In this document: piece by piece, positions 1-8,725 of the stretch | How the letters are laid out: every line of letters begins with the position of its first letter | Position numbering within the stretch: the first letter of the stretch is position 1 | Origin: Rickettsia typhi | GTDB taxonomy: Bacteria; Pseudomonadota; Alphaproteobacteria; Rickettsiales; Rickettsiaceae | NCBI GenBank assembly: GCA_945875975.1 | Contig: CAMCMD010000001.1 | Span: forward strand, 1-64,000 | Reading direction: 5' to 3' | Length of the DNA stretch: 64,000 bases | Notes under the pieces: generated by a model | What the model saw: only the letters and a program-made list of their open reading frames with translations | The model's database searches: none | What the model was told of the DNA's origin: nothing | Translations under genes and position numbers: made by a program

Positions 1-1
1 T

Positions 2-91
2 TACAGGGTAGTGTTAGAAGGGGATTCTTATAGAAAAAACTTTATACCTAAATTTAAAATGGAGGATGACAAAGTGCAGCAAAAAAGTTAG
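2..91 (+). CDS. C-terminal end of an unidentified protein (partial)
   Basis: An open frame of 29 codons enters from the left edge of the window and stops with TAG at 89-91. The visible residues are hydrophilic and basic (for example NFIPKFKMEDD) and no family can be recognised. It may be the tail of a gene lying left of the window, or chance. Confidence 0.2.
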   Translation, partial: YRVVLEGDSYRKNFIPKFKMEDDKVQQKS

Positions 92-126
92 TATGAAGTG
101 GACTTCTCTTCTGGCGCAGGGGTGGA

Positions 127-357
127 CTAAAATACCTGGCGCACAACAACATGTTCCTGTTGCTTAGATGGTATAATATTAATCCAGCAATTATTCAAAT
201 AATCTGAAATAAAATAAATATTATGAACCGCACCTCTAAGCTCATGTACCGCATGGGCTAGAAATTCATCTCTATTATTGAGTTGTTGTTCTAACTCTAT
301 AATCTTATTATTTAGTTCGTTAAACAAAGTTTTTTGATCCCTAGTAAAATCCTCCAT
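127..357 (-). pseudogene. Truncated sensor histidine kinase fragment (HisKA H-box only)
   Basis: This 76-residue frame carries a histidine-kinase dimerisation motif at about residues 31-50, DEFLAHAVHELRGAVHNIYF, with the phosphoacceptor His in HELR. A short coiled-coil-like stretch (NELNNKIIELEQQLNNR) precedes it. The sequence stops about 25 residues after the H-box. There is no second helix of a normal HisKA domain and no HATPase_c domain, so it cannot autophosphorylate. It lies about 650 bases from a second truncated kinase on the same strand. Duplicated and broken histidine kinases are common cargo of rickettsial mobile elements. I read it as a remnant; a small regulatory protein that titrates a partner kinase is possible but unsupported. 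Confidence 0.6.
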
Positions 358-647
358 TAAAACCTTCTGATATATACTGCTAAAACCTTGGCTACCCTAA
401 TTATCTCATATGTTATGAACTTGATAAAATTTTATACAGCTTGATTTTTGGTTATAGTGTTGTGCCCGTTCTAATCCCATATAATTATATAGCATAAACC
501 AAATGAATTTGAGTATTATACATGAAACAAAAGTAAAAAAACATAATATAATGATGAAAAATATAAATTTTAATGAAGAAATAATTATTTTCCACCATAA
601 AATATAGGTATTACTTAATGGTCTTTAAAGTTTTTTTAAAATTTAGG
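358..647. other. Non-coding AT-rich stretch
   Basis: No convincing coding frame, RNA gene or repeat is visible. The right end carries the promoter of the XRE gene that follows. The stretch separates two divergently oriented accessory fragments. Confidence 0.5.
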
Positions 648-676
648 TTGAAAATTAACAAATAAAAGGGTATATT
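648..676 (+). promoter_or_regulatory. Sigma-70-type promoter of the XRE gene
   Basis: TTGAAA at 648-653 and TATATT at 671-676 are separated by exactly 17 bases, which predicts transcription starting near 683. That is about 23 bases before the GTG start at 706. The match is good, but AT-rich DNA gives such matches by chance. Confidence 0.5.
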
Positions 677-705
677 TATTTACTTTTTAAAATGGTAGAT
701 AAGTT

Positions 706-1047
706 GTGAATTTACTTTGTCCAGGAGAGCGTCTAAAACATCTGAGAAAAATTTCAGGTATGAGCCGATTTTATATAGAAAAGCACTATGGAATTTCAGA
801 AAGCACGATTACAAAGTGGGAATCAAAAGACACAGGAAATATTGGTGTACATAATCTTATTAGATACCTAGATATATATAAAAAAAGAGGGTTTGATATT
901 ACTATTGATAACTTATTCAGCGATAAAGAATTTCTACTAAACCGCTATAAAACAGATGAAAGAAATAATTTTTTAGATACAAGTTTTTGCTTAAATCTAT
1001 TAAAAGGAGCTGTCAACGTGTTTTTTTATGCAGATCAACTTTCTTAA
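706..1047 (+). CDS. XRE-family helix-turn-helix regulator
   Basis: The protein has 113 residues from a GTG start. Residues about 7-66 form a Cro/C1-type helix-turn-helix (GERLKHLRKISGMSRFYIEK, then GISESTITKWES), so it is a DNA-binding regulator. It follows a good promoter at 648-676, but no strong ribosome binding site is seen. The last 12 codons are antisense to the 3' end of the transporter-sensor gene, and the tail FFYADQLS does not look conserved. The natural C-terminus was therefore probably lost when a deletion joined the two genes tail to tail. The target is unknown; regulation of the neighbouring element genes is only a guess. Confidence 0.7.
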   Translation: MNLLCPGERLKHLRKISGMSRFYIEKHYGISESTITKWESKDTGNIGVHNLIRYLDIYKKRGFDITIDNLFSDKEFLLNRYKTDERNNFLDTSFCLNLLKGAVNVFFYADQLS

Positions 1048-3451
1048 CATCTAGCGTTGCAAGGTCAAGCATATTGAGGATCATGCTAGATACACGGGTA
1101 GAGTTCTTATATACCTCTTCAGAGAGCTCCTGTATATGCTTATTGCCCGATTTGTATAAAGCCTCATGCAACATGTCAGAGAAATTCATTACGTTACCAA
1201 TCGGCAAACGTAACTCATGATTTACATTGTTCAGTATTTTCTGTGTCGTTGCCCCTAGTCGTTCAATCTCTTTTGCTTGATCCACCACACGTTCGCTGTA
1301 GTGGGCTACTTTCTCGTTTAAGCCAACGACTTGACCACTTAGACCCATAATTTCATGATCTAAGTGAGTAATCTCAGTTTCCAGAGTATCCACCTTCTGT
1401 TCTGTCTCTTCAAGGTATTCTTGCTTGGGTTTGAGAAAGGCGATCAGAGATCCAGTAAGCATTAATAACGAATATATTATACTGAATTTTGAATCATAAA
1501 GTTGTAGATAAACTACAGAGGTATCAAAATAATAATAGCAAATAATATAAGATATTGTGACACCCCCTAGAAGCATAACAATAATTTCTTGCCATCTTAA
1601 TAAATAGGATATAACAAGCAAATTTATTGAAAAAAGCATTAATGGTATAAGAGAAAAGTTATTGATCAATATTAAAAAGCTACTAGTTACCGAAAAGCTA
1701 ATAAATATGGTAACGTACCATATAACCGCCAAGTATCTCTTTTTAAACTCTTCTGACCAAAGTTTATGAGTAATTAAAAAAGTACTTAACCCTAGTATAA
1801 CGATTTGCATTACATTAATAAAAGTAATATTCTGCTGATATATATTTTCATCTAGTAAAATAGTTGTACATAACATAGATAAGGTAGTAAAAATACCAAA
1901 ATGTATATATGTATTTTTATGTTTTGATGCATTGTTATTGCAGTATTCTAATAAATTAAACGTTATCAAGTTTTCCGTAATTGTAAGAAAATTTCTGACA
2001 ATTCTTTGTCTTTTATTTTGTAAATTTAGAACAGATTTCTCGTCTTTAACTTTCACTCGCCTTCTAAAACCTACTAACATGCAATGAGCCAACAAAAATA
2101 CTACTAAATTAGCTACAGTTCCTGGCATTATACTGTCAATATTTGTTTCTTTTTGCCAATATATCCTCCAAATTATCGTTGTTAGAACTCCGGCACAAAT
2201 AGCAATTAACGCGGCTTTAGAGGTGCTTCTGACACCTAATATACCTAAAAACAAAATAGGAGCTACTATTGGACAAAAGAAATTCCCTATAAGTAACAAT
2301 AGATCAAGGAGATTATGAGCGGTCAGTGCCAAAATTATCGAAAAAAATCCTATAAACACTGAAAAAAAACGTGAAAGAAAAAGTTCACTGGTTTTAAATT
2401 CTATCTTAAGGGGCTTACAAAAATCATGAGCAAATGTCACTGATGCAACATTAATCCATGAATCTGCAGTCGACATAGTTATGGCTAAAATACCAATTAA
2501 TACAACACCTTTAAGACCGGTATAAGAATAATTATCAATTATATACATCACAAGATTATTAGGTTCTAAATTAGGATTGTGACCATATATTATTATTCCA
2601 ATCGAACAAGAAGCAAGAAGCACAAAGAATCCAACAAATGCTGCAATTATAAAAGATTGACGAATTTGGTTTGTATTTTTAGCTAGCAACGCTCTTTGAA
2701 AAAGAGATGGATCAAGTGGAGTAAGAGCAGCACTATATATAAAGATAGTCAGGTAAGGTAAGAATTTATGGTTTTGGTAATTAAACAACTCTCTATAATC
2801 AAATATAGGACTATTTGTTATATTTTTAATAATTGTCTGATGATCGCCTAAAGCTTTCCAAATAAATAAGGTAAAAATAGGAACAAATGCACCAAAGGTT
2901 AGAAATTGGATAGTATCTGTAAATGTTACAGATTTTATTCCACCAAAAGTAGAGTAAATGATAATTACAAAGCTACTCGCTAGTATAGCATATATGCTAG
3001 AGAGTCCAAAAAAGTGGTTAAAAAAGCTAGAAAGTACCTTAAGCTGTAGAGCAATTGCGCCGGTTGAGATAGCTATACATGCTATAGCAGAAATTATTCT
3101 AACATGCTTACCGTATAATTCTCCCATAACATCAGCTAGTGAGATTTTTCCAAAAAATTCTTTCATACGTGTAGAGAACACGTAAGCAACTATTAGTAAA
3201 GCTATTATGTCTCCTGTGCTTGCAACTATATAAAATAAGCCATCTTGATAAGTTTGTGATATACCAATGGCAAAAAAACCTCCTCCAATCCATGTTGCTA
3301 TTAGTGTTGCACTAAGTGTAGCCGTGCTAAAATTCCTATTACCAATAGCATATTCTTTTATTGTTGTAATACCTCTTCCTGAATACAGGCCAGCCAACAG
3401 GTTAACAACTAGAAACACTATAACAATTACTAAATCAATATCTATGCTCAC
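1013..3451 (-). CDS. Sodium/solute symporter-histidine kinase fusion lacking the ATPase domain
   Basis: The 812-residue inner-membrane protein starts with an SSS/PutP-like transporter (about 1-460, many membrane helices, motif ATWIGGGFFAIG). A second block of hydrophobic helices (about 500-665) follows, then a heptad coiled coil (about 675-735), then a HisKA domain with H-box NHELRLPIGNV. Such transporter-kinase fusions sense a transported solute or ion and phosphorylate a response regulator. The frame stops with TGA right after the second HisKA helix (NMLDLATLDVKKVDLHKKTR), so the HATPase_c domain is missing and the protein cannot be an active kinase alone. The end overlaps the convergent XRE gene by 35 bases. 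It is probably truncated by deletion; the transport half may still work. Confidence 0.75.
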   Translation of the reverse strand: MSIDIDLVIVIVFLVVNLLAGLYSGRGITTIKEYAIGNRNFSTATLSATLIATWIGGGFFAIGISQTYQDGLFYIVASTGDIIALLIVAYVFSTRMKEFFGKISLADVMGELYGKHVRIISAIACIAISTGAIALQLKVLSSFFNHFFGLSSIYAILASSFVIIIYSTFGGIKSVTFTDTIQFLTFGAFVPIFTLFIWKALGDHQTIIKNITNSPIFDYRELFNYQNHKFLPYLTIFIYSAALTPLDPSLFQRALLAKNTNQIRQSFIIAAFVGFFVLLASCSIGIIIYGHNPNLEPNNLVMYIIDNYSYTGLKGVVLIGILAITMSTADSWINVASVTFAHDFCKPLKIEFKTSELFLSRFFSVFIGFFSIILALTAHNLLDLLLLIGNFFCPIVAPILFLGILGVRSTSKAALIAICAGVLTTIIWRIYWQKETNIDSIMPGTVANLVVFLLAHCMLVGFRRRVKVKDEKSVLNLQNKRQRIVRNFLTITENLITFNLLEYCNNNASKHKNTYIHFGIFTTLSMLCTTILLDENIYQQNITFINVMQIVILGLSTFLITHKLWSEEFKKRYLAVIWYVTIFISFSVTSSFLILINNFSLIPLMLFSINLLVISYLLRWQEIIVMLLGGVTISYIICYYYFDTSVVYLQLYDSKFSIIYSLLMLTGSLIAFLKPKQEYLEETEQKVDTLETEITHLDHEIMGLSGQVVGLNEKVAHYSERVVDQAKEIERLGATTQKILNNVNHELRLPIGNVMNFSDMLHEALYKSGNKHIQELSEEVYKNSTRVSSMILNMLDLATLDVKKVDLHKKTR

Positions 3452-3573
3452 TTTTTACTAACTCATAACTTATGCATATACCAAATACCAATATTTAACT
3501 TTTTAAAGAGAAAAATAATTCAGAAATAGCACTGATTTTTGAATTATTTTTAGCTACGATTCTTCCACCTAAA

Positions 3574-3666
3574 ATGCTTGCTTCACGTATCCGTTATATT
3601 ACAGAAAATCTAACTATTAGGCAATTAAATAATGCATGTTACAGGGCAAGTACAAATATAGGGTAG
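3574..3666 (+). pseudogene. Possible small coding remnant
   Basis: A frame open from about 3507 reads through ATG at 3574 to TAG at 3664. It includes residues such as MLASRIRYITENLTIRQL, which look protein-like and amphipathic. There is no ribosome binding site or recognisable family. It may be a scrap of a lost gene, or chance. Confidence 0.15.
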
Positions 3667-3726
3667 TATCTCAGTTTGATACATCATTAAAGAACTGTGA
3701 TACGCTCTATTAACAGAATTGCTTTA

Positions 3727-3936
3727 TTACTTCAGTAAATCGTGATCGGAATAAACATTTTCAAAATGTATTTCAAGCTTCGTAAAAAAATACTTAAAAG
3801 ACCAGTAGATATAATAAGGAAGCAATAATCCTAGAGTTAAGATAGTTAAGACCAATAAGCCCAAAGAAATTAAAAAATACTCCCAAAAATTGCCACAAAA
3901 AATTACTTTTCCTTTTAACATTTTATACCTATCCAT
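3727..3936 (-). CDS. Small membrane protein, DUF898-like
   Basis: The protein has 69 residues with one long hydrophobic stretch at about residues 16-45 (ISLGLLVLTILTLGLLLPYY), then an aromatic basic segment YWSFKYFFTKLEI. The pattern of a helix ending in LTLGxxxPYxxxW followed by a charged K/F-rich strand resembles one unit of YjgN/DUF898 inner-membrane proteins. Those are usually several times longer, so this may be a single-unit fragment or a small stand-alone protein. The function of that family is unknown. It stands alone in an eroded region, so expression is uncertain. Confidence 0.4.
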   Translation of the reverse strand: MDRYKMLKGKVIFCGNFWEYFLISLGLLVLTILTLGLLLPYYIYWSFKYFFTKLEIHFENVYSDHDLLK

Positions 3937-4050
3937 AAGCTATTAAATCTATGAAATTACATAACTTATAGTTGTACATGAAATTTTCTATCTTCACCAA
4001 TCTTTTTTACCTTTTCTTTATTTAACAGAAAAGTCTTGAACGCTCACTGT

Positions 4051-4300
4051 TTATTCATATTTTGGTCTGTTGCTAACCTTTTCAGTTGCAACATAGCCAG
4101 CTGATACGCCATCTGCCTTTTTGCCTTTTTCAGCAAAATCTTCTTGTTTAGCAACTCCTTTGTCTCTTATTGTCTGTTCAACTGCTTTTCTTGTTTCCTG
4201 TTTGTAGCTAGTTCTGATTTTTCAAGCTTGACCAGCTCCCCTTCCTTCTGTTGCTCCTGATGAGTTCCTTACCCCACACTCCACGACTCTAATAACCTAT
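4051..4300 (-). pseudogene. Eroded coding remnant with an in-frame stop
   Basis: On the minus strand a hydrophilic frame ends at TAA (4051-4053) and contains KQETRKAVEQTIRDKGVAKQ and DFAEKGKKADGVSAGYVATE. An in-frame TGA lies near 4231 and no good start codon is seen. The composition is protein-like and unlike non-coding DNA here, so I read it as a decayed gene. A plus-strand frame at 4228-4384, ending EPNAI, is an alternative or second remnant. Neither is recognisable. The rest of 3937-4564 holds nothing I can name. Confidence 0.3.
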
Positions 4301-4564
4301 ATACAATCTGAAACTAGGCTAGAAGCAACAAATGAAAAAGATTTATCTAGTCAGCAGACTACAGAAGAACCAAATGCAATATAGTTAACTAGCATAAAGT
4401 TATCCTAATCTACACCTTTCACGCACCTTTATTACATGATCTCGTTTGGTCAAGTAAGATTTAGAAAAATTACAAAAAATATAAAATAAAGTTATATGTT
4501 CAATTGTGAAAATAATCTTTCTATAATATCATGTTTATAATTTAAAATAAAAATTAGGAAACGA

Positions 4565-5039
4565 ATGAAAATTAAACCTTTAAGCAAAGATGGAAAGTCT
4601 ATAATGTTGAGTGGAGAAATTGACAGAGATTATACAGTTCCACCAGGAGTAAAAATTACCCTTAATAAAGGGTCAACTTTTGAAGGAATAGTTATAGATT
4701 AGTAGTAAAATTTTTTGGAATCAAGGCCAATACGTATCACAACAATTTAAATTAAATCCATCAGGACAAATACAATTAATTCCAATACCTATAGACGACG
4801 GTAGCCGCACACCAACCCCCTGCCCATTTGAGTATTCATATAAAGAAAAAAAAGAAGCTTGGGGCGAAGATGGGAAATTAAAAAGCCAGTCAGCAAGCAC
4901 CCCTGATTATTCTGACGATGATAGCCTAACACCTGATCCCAGCTGTCCAATACCACCCGACGTGGATCAGACTGGATTAGAGCTTTCTGGTGATGTTCAA
5001 GCACCATGCTGTGGCGGCGGATGTTGTATTGTAAGCTGA
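4565..5039 (+). pseudogene. Small secreted-type protein gene with C-terminal CaaX box (CIVS), one frame break
   Basis: ATG at 4565 follows an AGGA-type ribosome binding site and opens a 45-codon frame (MKIKPLSKDGKSIMLSGEID...) that ends at TAG 4700-4702. From 4698 a second frame, with no ATG of its own, runs to TGA at 5037-5039. Removing one T at 4699-4700 joins them as a protein of about 157 residues. The tail is acidic, proline- and serine-rich, and ends LSGDVQAPCCGGGCCIVS. The last four residues, C-I-V-S, fit the eukaryotic CaaX farnesylation signal, and three more Cys sit close upstream, as in dually lipidated host proteins. A second gene at 23567 shares the SGDV-plus-Cys-cluster design. 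I infer a host-targeted effector; a metal-binding or modified-peptide role is not excluded. The break may be decay or sequence error. Confidence 0.5.
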
Positions 5040-5064
5040 ATTTTATATACCGCTTGGCTTATAG

Positions 5065-5958
5065 CTATGAAAAAAGCTTTTGCAATTCTTTTGCTGCTTC
5101 AATACCGAACTCTTCTGCATTAGATATAGCTCCAATTTTTTGACAATATTCAACTTTGCTACCTTCAAGATTTGACAGCATATAGCGCGCTATTATTTTA
5201 TCATGTTGATATATTGCATAAGCTGACATGGGTGTACGGCAATTTGCATCTAAATACGACAAAAAAGCTCTCTCCGCTTTGGCTAAATGCCATGTTGGCT
5301 CATGATTTATTTTGGCGCATATTGTACGCATCACCTCATTGTCAGTTCTTATTTCTATACCAATAATCCCCTGGCCAACAGCAGGCAACATTTCATGAGT
5401 TTCTATTGGAAAACAAAAAGATGAATCAAACCACTCCCCACGGCGCAAGCCAGAACAGGCTAAAATTGCCGCATCGACCTGCCCGGCTCTAAGTTTATCT
5501 AGTCTTGTGTTTACATTTCCTCGAAATTGAACTACTTCAAGGTCAGGCCTAATAGCATTAATTAAGATTTTCCTTCTAACTGAAGAGCTGCCTAGCTTTG
5601 TACCAATCGGCAACTCCTCTAAAGATTTATAGCGGAAAGAAACAAAACAGTCTCTTGGGTCTTCGCGCTTAAGTACTGCCGCTATTTCTAGCCCCTTTGG
5701 TAAAACTCCAGGCACATCCTTTAACGAATGCACCCCAATATCGATTTCATTTGCACTTAGTTGTTCCTCTATTTCCTTTAAGAACAGCGCCTTACCACCG
5801 ATGTCATATAAATTCCTGTCCGTAATCTTATCACCAGTAGTTATTATAGGAATTACCAAGCATTCAGCTTGCGGAAAATATTTAGTTATTTCTCCAATAA
5901 CTATGCTAGTCTGGATTAGAGCCAGTTTACTATTTCTTGTTCCTATCCTAATTTTCAT
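5065..5958 (-). CDS. hemC: Porphobilinogen deaminase (hydroxymethylbilane synthase)
   Basis: The enzyme joins four porphobilinogen molecules to hydroxymethylbilane in cytoplasmic heme synthesis. The 297-residue length is normal. Visible signatures are the N-terminus MKIRIGTRNSKLAL, the catalytic Asp81 in HSLKDVP, the substrate-binding FRGNVNTRLDKL at about 145-156, and Cys240 in LDANCRTP, which carries the dipyrromethane cofactor. The gene is followed upstream by the LD-carboxypeptidase gene with a 2-base gap, so it is probably the last gene of a four-gene run. Heme made here would feed the cytochrome and heme A genes elsewhere in the window. Confidence 0.96.
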   Translation of the reverse strand: MKIRIGTRNSKLALIQTSIVIGEITKYFPQAECLVIPIITTGDKITDRNLYDIGGKALFLKEIEEQLSANEIDIGVHSLKDVPGVLPKGLEIAAVLKREDPRDCFVSFRYKSLEELPIGTKLGSSSVRRKILINAIRPDLEVVQFRGNVNTRLDKLRAGQVDAAILACSGLRRGEWFDSSFCFPIETHEMLPAVGQGIIGIEIRTDNEVMRTICAKINHEPTWHLAKAERAFLSYLDANCRTPMSAYAIYQHDKIIARYMLSNLEGSKVEYCQKIGAISNAEEFGIEAAKELQKLFS

Positions 5959-5960
5959 AA

Positions 5961-6893
5961 TTATACCAGTTTAAACGGACTCTCTACAGAGAAAATCAAG
6001 TTATTTATATGACCGGTAGCGCCTAGAGCAAGTGGATAATTCATTGCTCCATGACCAATTCCTCCAGTTTTAAAAACAGGAACTGAATTTAAATAATTAC
6101 TGATGAAGTGCTTAATACTAGCATCTAAGTGCTTATCTGATTCAGTAAAATCAGCAAAGATTACCGCTCTTACATGTGCGAACAAACCAGCATTACTCAT
6201 ATGTAATAAATGGCGATGTACCTGATATCCCATTTCATTCACATCCTCAATAAATAAAATTTTATTTGCGGTATCAGGATGAAGTTTTGTACCAATCATG
6301 TTACAAATGAGAGTAAGATTGCCACCCGTGACTTGGCATGAAATACTTGATGAATTTTGCGCCAATTCGTTCCAAGCTTGCATTGTAAATTTGGCAGTTT
6401 TTCCCTCAAGAATAGAAACAACATTGCTTATCATATGCTTATGATTTTCACTTACAACGCCATGAATTGAAGGAAATCCATAATGTTGGTTAAACAAAAA
6501 ATGTAGCGCTGTTGCGTCGCTGTAACCAATCAATATCTTCTGGCATAGCGGCTTAATTTTAAGACAGTCAAAAACTATTTCACTTGCCCCATAACCGCCA
6601 CGAAACATTGATATAATTTTTACTTTTGGATCTTCGATTGCTTCTATTAATTGTCGCAATCTTTCCTCTTTATAAGCAGAAAAATACTCTAGACTCCCTC
6701 CAGCAAAGATTTTTTTATCATATGTACAAGAAAATCCATATTCTTCAAACAAAGATACTGCAACTTTGAGAAGAGTTTTGCTTACTGCTAAATCGAAATT
6801 ACCAGCATCATCTCTACAAGCAGAACTAGGCGCTATTATAGCTACTTTATCTTTTTTCTGGTCAATGGTAATCATAAAACTTATCTTAGGCAC
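5961..6893 (-). CDS. ldcA: LD-carboxypeptidase (S66 family)
   Basis: This family removes the terminal D-Ala from murein tetrapeptides during peptidoglycan recycling in the cytoplasm. The 310-residue protein shows the S66 motifs VAIIAPSS near the N-terminus, MFRGGYGASEI at about 98-108, and the nucleophile region IGYSDATALHFLF. The glutamate-containing FIEDVNEMGYQVHR segment and a C-terminal GHG of the triad are also present. An internal Met (residue 7) could be the true start. It lies 2 bases from hemC and 14 bases from ygfZ, consistent with one transcript. Together with murA in this window it supports a working peptidoglycan cycle. Confidence 0.9.
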   Translation of the reverse strand: MPKISFMITIDQKKDKVAIIAPSSACRDDAGNFDLAVSKTLLKVAVSLFEEYGFSCTYDKKIFAGGSLEYFSAYKEERLRQLIEAIEDPKVKIISMFRGGYGASEIVFDCLKIKPLCQKILIGYSDATALHFLFNQHYGFPSIHGVVSENHKHMISNVVSILEGKTAKFTMQAWNELAQNSSSISCQVTGGNLTLICNMIGTKLHPDTANKILFIEDVNEMGYQVHRHLLHMSNAGLFAHVRAVIFADFTESDKHLDASIKHFISNYLNSVPVFKTGGIGHGAMNYPLALGATGHINNLIFSVESPFKLV

Positions 6894-6907
6894 TTGTATT
6901 CACGTTG

Positions 6908-7717
6908 CTATCTCCAAGATGGAACAGTAATATCCAAAATATAGCTATTAATCATAACTTTTTTTTCTATAAGTCCCAAGTATTTTTCTTCCCAAAGAAG
7001 TCCTATAGCAAGATTTTCATAAAATGAACATAATTTTCCTACTTTAACCCCTTCACAAGTTAGTTCTGCACCTTGGTCTATAGCTAAAAAATTCACACTA
7101 GACTGTAGCTTGAATATTTTTTTTCTTACTACTCCCTGATACTTAGCTCTTGAAATCACTTCCTGGCCCACATAGCATCCCTTCTTATAATCAATTGCAT
7201 TTAATTCTTCGGCACCAAACTCTATCGGAATCGATTTTTCTGTTACTAAATCTAAGGTACCATCTACAATAGCGAATTTATACTTGTCTTCAAGATACAG
7301 ATTGCTAATTTTCGCTTCTAATTTATTGATATTTACTATTTTTATTACGGATCTGAATCCAAGTTTATTATATCTCGGATCTCGCAATGAAAATAGTGAG
7401 TTCTGAATTTTTGATCTTGAGTACAAAACTGTATAAAATTCTGAAACATCATGAATTTCTATATGACTTCTTAGCTTATACATAGATAGGCGTTTAATTA
7501 AAGAGGTACTACTAGCTTTATCAATATCTAAAAAATAAGATTTATCATTATCTTGGTATATATAAAAATCATATAAATATCTGCCTTGGTTATTTAGAAG
7601 GTAATTATATGTATATATTTTATTAACTACATCATTTGTGGTAAGGCTCTGAAGAAATTTTTGACTATCTGGGCCAACAATATGAATAATGGATCTATCA
7701 GACAAAATTTCAAACAT
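6908..7717 (-). CDS. ygfZ: Folate-binding YgfZ/GcvT-type iron-sulfur assembly protein
   Basis: YgfZ-type proteins bind tetrahydrofolate and help maintain particular iron-sulfur enzymes. The diagnostic signature KGCYVGQEVISR, with its conserved Cys, lies at about residues 178-189, followed by a short C-terminal barrel. The 269-residue length is short but typical of alphaproteobacterial versions. The stop of the upstream ABC gene abuts the start of this gene, so translation is probably coupled. Lipoyl synthase and the cytochromes in this window are possible clients in a broad sense; that link is inference. Confidence 0.88.
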   Translation of the reverse strand: MFEILSDRSIIHIVGPDSQKFLQSLTTNDVVNKIYTYNYLLNNQGRYLYDFYIYQDNDKSYFLDIDKASSTSLIKRLSMYKLRSHIEIHDVSEFYTVLYSRSKIQNSLFSLRDPRYNKLGFRSVIKIVNINKLEAKISNLYLEDKYKFAIVDGTLDLVTEKSIPIEFGAEELNAIDYKKGCYVGQEVISRAKYQGVVRKKIFKLQSSVNFLAIDQGAELTCEGVKVGKLCSFYENLAIGLLWEEKYLGLIEKKVMINSYILDITVPSWR

Positions 7718-8650
7718 TTATTCCTGCATTATCTGATGAAAAATAACTTCAAGGTCTGGTTGAGATACTCTCAAATCTTTGATTTCACCCCTGATCTTAT
7801 TGATATTTTTGAGTATTTTGGAGTAATTATCTCCGGTAGCAGTTACCTGAAAACGAAGTATGTTTGCAGATAATCTTTCAACCGCTCCTTTTGCAAATTC
7901 AAGCTCCCTGGAATCTACAGGACCGCTAAACTCAACGTCTATGTGCCTTGTTCCAAGATCCTGAAGCAGCTTGTTTTTCTTATCTTGCTTAATAATTTTT
8001 CCTTTATTGATAAAAGCAATTTCATCACATAACTCTTGCGCTTCTGCAAGGTAGTGGGTAGTGATAATAATAGTCATTCCTTGCTTATTCAATGTCTTTA
8101 CATATTCCCAAAGGTGTAAACGGAGCTCTAAATCTACACCCGCTGTTGGTTCATCAAGGATTAACACCGATGGCGAATGTACCATTGCTTTTGCTATAAG
8201 AAAACGTCTTTTCATTCCACCAGAAAGTCGCTGTGGAAAAGTATCTTTTTTATCCCACAGACTTAAAGCTCTTAAGATTTCTTCTGTTTTACGTTGGTTT
8301 GGTTTAATGCCATAATAACCAGCAAAAAACTCCAGGGCTTGATAAATTGGGAAAAATGTATCAAAGAATACTTCTTGCGGCACAATTCCAATTGATGATC
8401 TAGCTTTTTTAGGATACTCATCTATAGAAGTCCCCATGATCCTAACTTCACCAGATGTTTTTACTACAGTTCCAGCTAAAATATTTATCAAAGTTGATTT
8501 TCCGGCGCCATTTGGTCCAAGTAAGCCGAAAATTGCCCCTCTTGGAATTGCTAGGTTTAAATTATCTAGCGCTAGAGAGCTGCCTCCACCAGCGCCCTCT
8601 TGGCCATACTGTTTTACCAAATTTTGGATTAATATTGCATTTTCTGTCAT
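7718..8650 (-). CDS. ABC transporter ATP-binding protein (ABC-2 export type)
   Basis: The 310-residue ATPase has Walker A GPNGAGKST at about 45-53, the signature LSGGMKRR, Walker B VLILDEPTAGVD and a switch His in IITTHY. The order and the long C-terminal domain resemble YadG/CcmA-type subunits that pair with an ABC-2 permease to export a lipid, polysaccharide or drug. No permease gene lies next to it, so the partner must be encoded elsewhere. It appears to be the first gene of the run ending in hemC. Substrate unknown. Confidence 0.9.
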   Translation of the reverse strand: MTENAILIQNLVKQYGQEGAGGGSSLALDNLNLAIPRGAIFGLLGPNGAGKSTLINILAGTVVKTSGEVRIMGTSIDEYPKKARSSIGIVPQEVFFDTFFPIYQALEFFAGYYGIKPNQRKTEEILRALSLWDKKDTFPQRLSGGMKRRFLIAKAMVHSPSVLILDEPTAGVDLELRLHLWEYVKTLNKQGMTIIITTHYLAEAQELCDEIAFINKGKIIKQDKKNKLLQDLGTRHIDVEFSGPVDSRELEFAKGAVERLSANILRFQVTATGDNYSKILKNINKIRGEIKDLRVSQPDLEVIFHQIMQE

Positions 8651-8725
8651 CTATAAAAAAAACCTGAGCTTAAGTAATAGCGGGTATAATATGGTTATTT
8701 TGAACTTAGTTTTTGATAATGGTTA

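Noticed and set aside
4789..5007. 72-codon minus-strand frame
   Set aside because: Antisense to the CaaX-ending frame, which has better composition and a meaningful C-terminus; no start signal.
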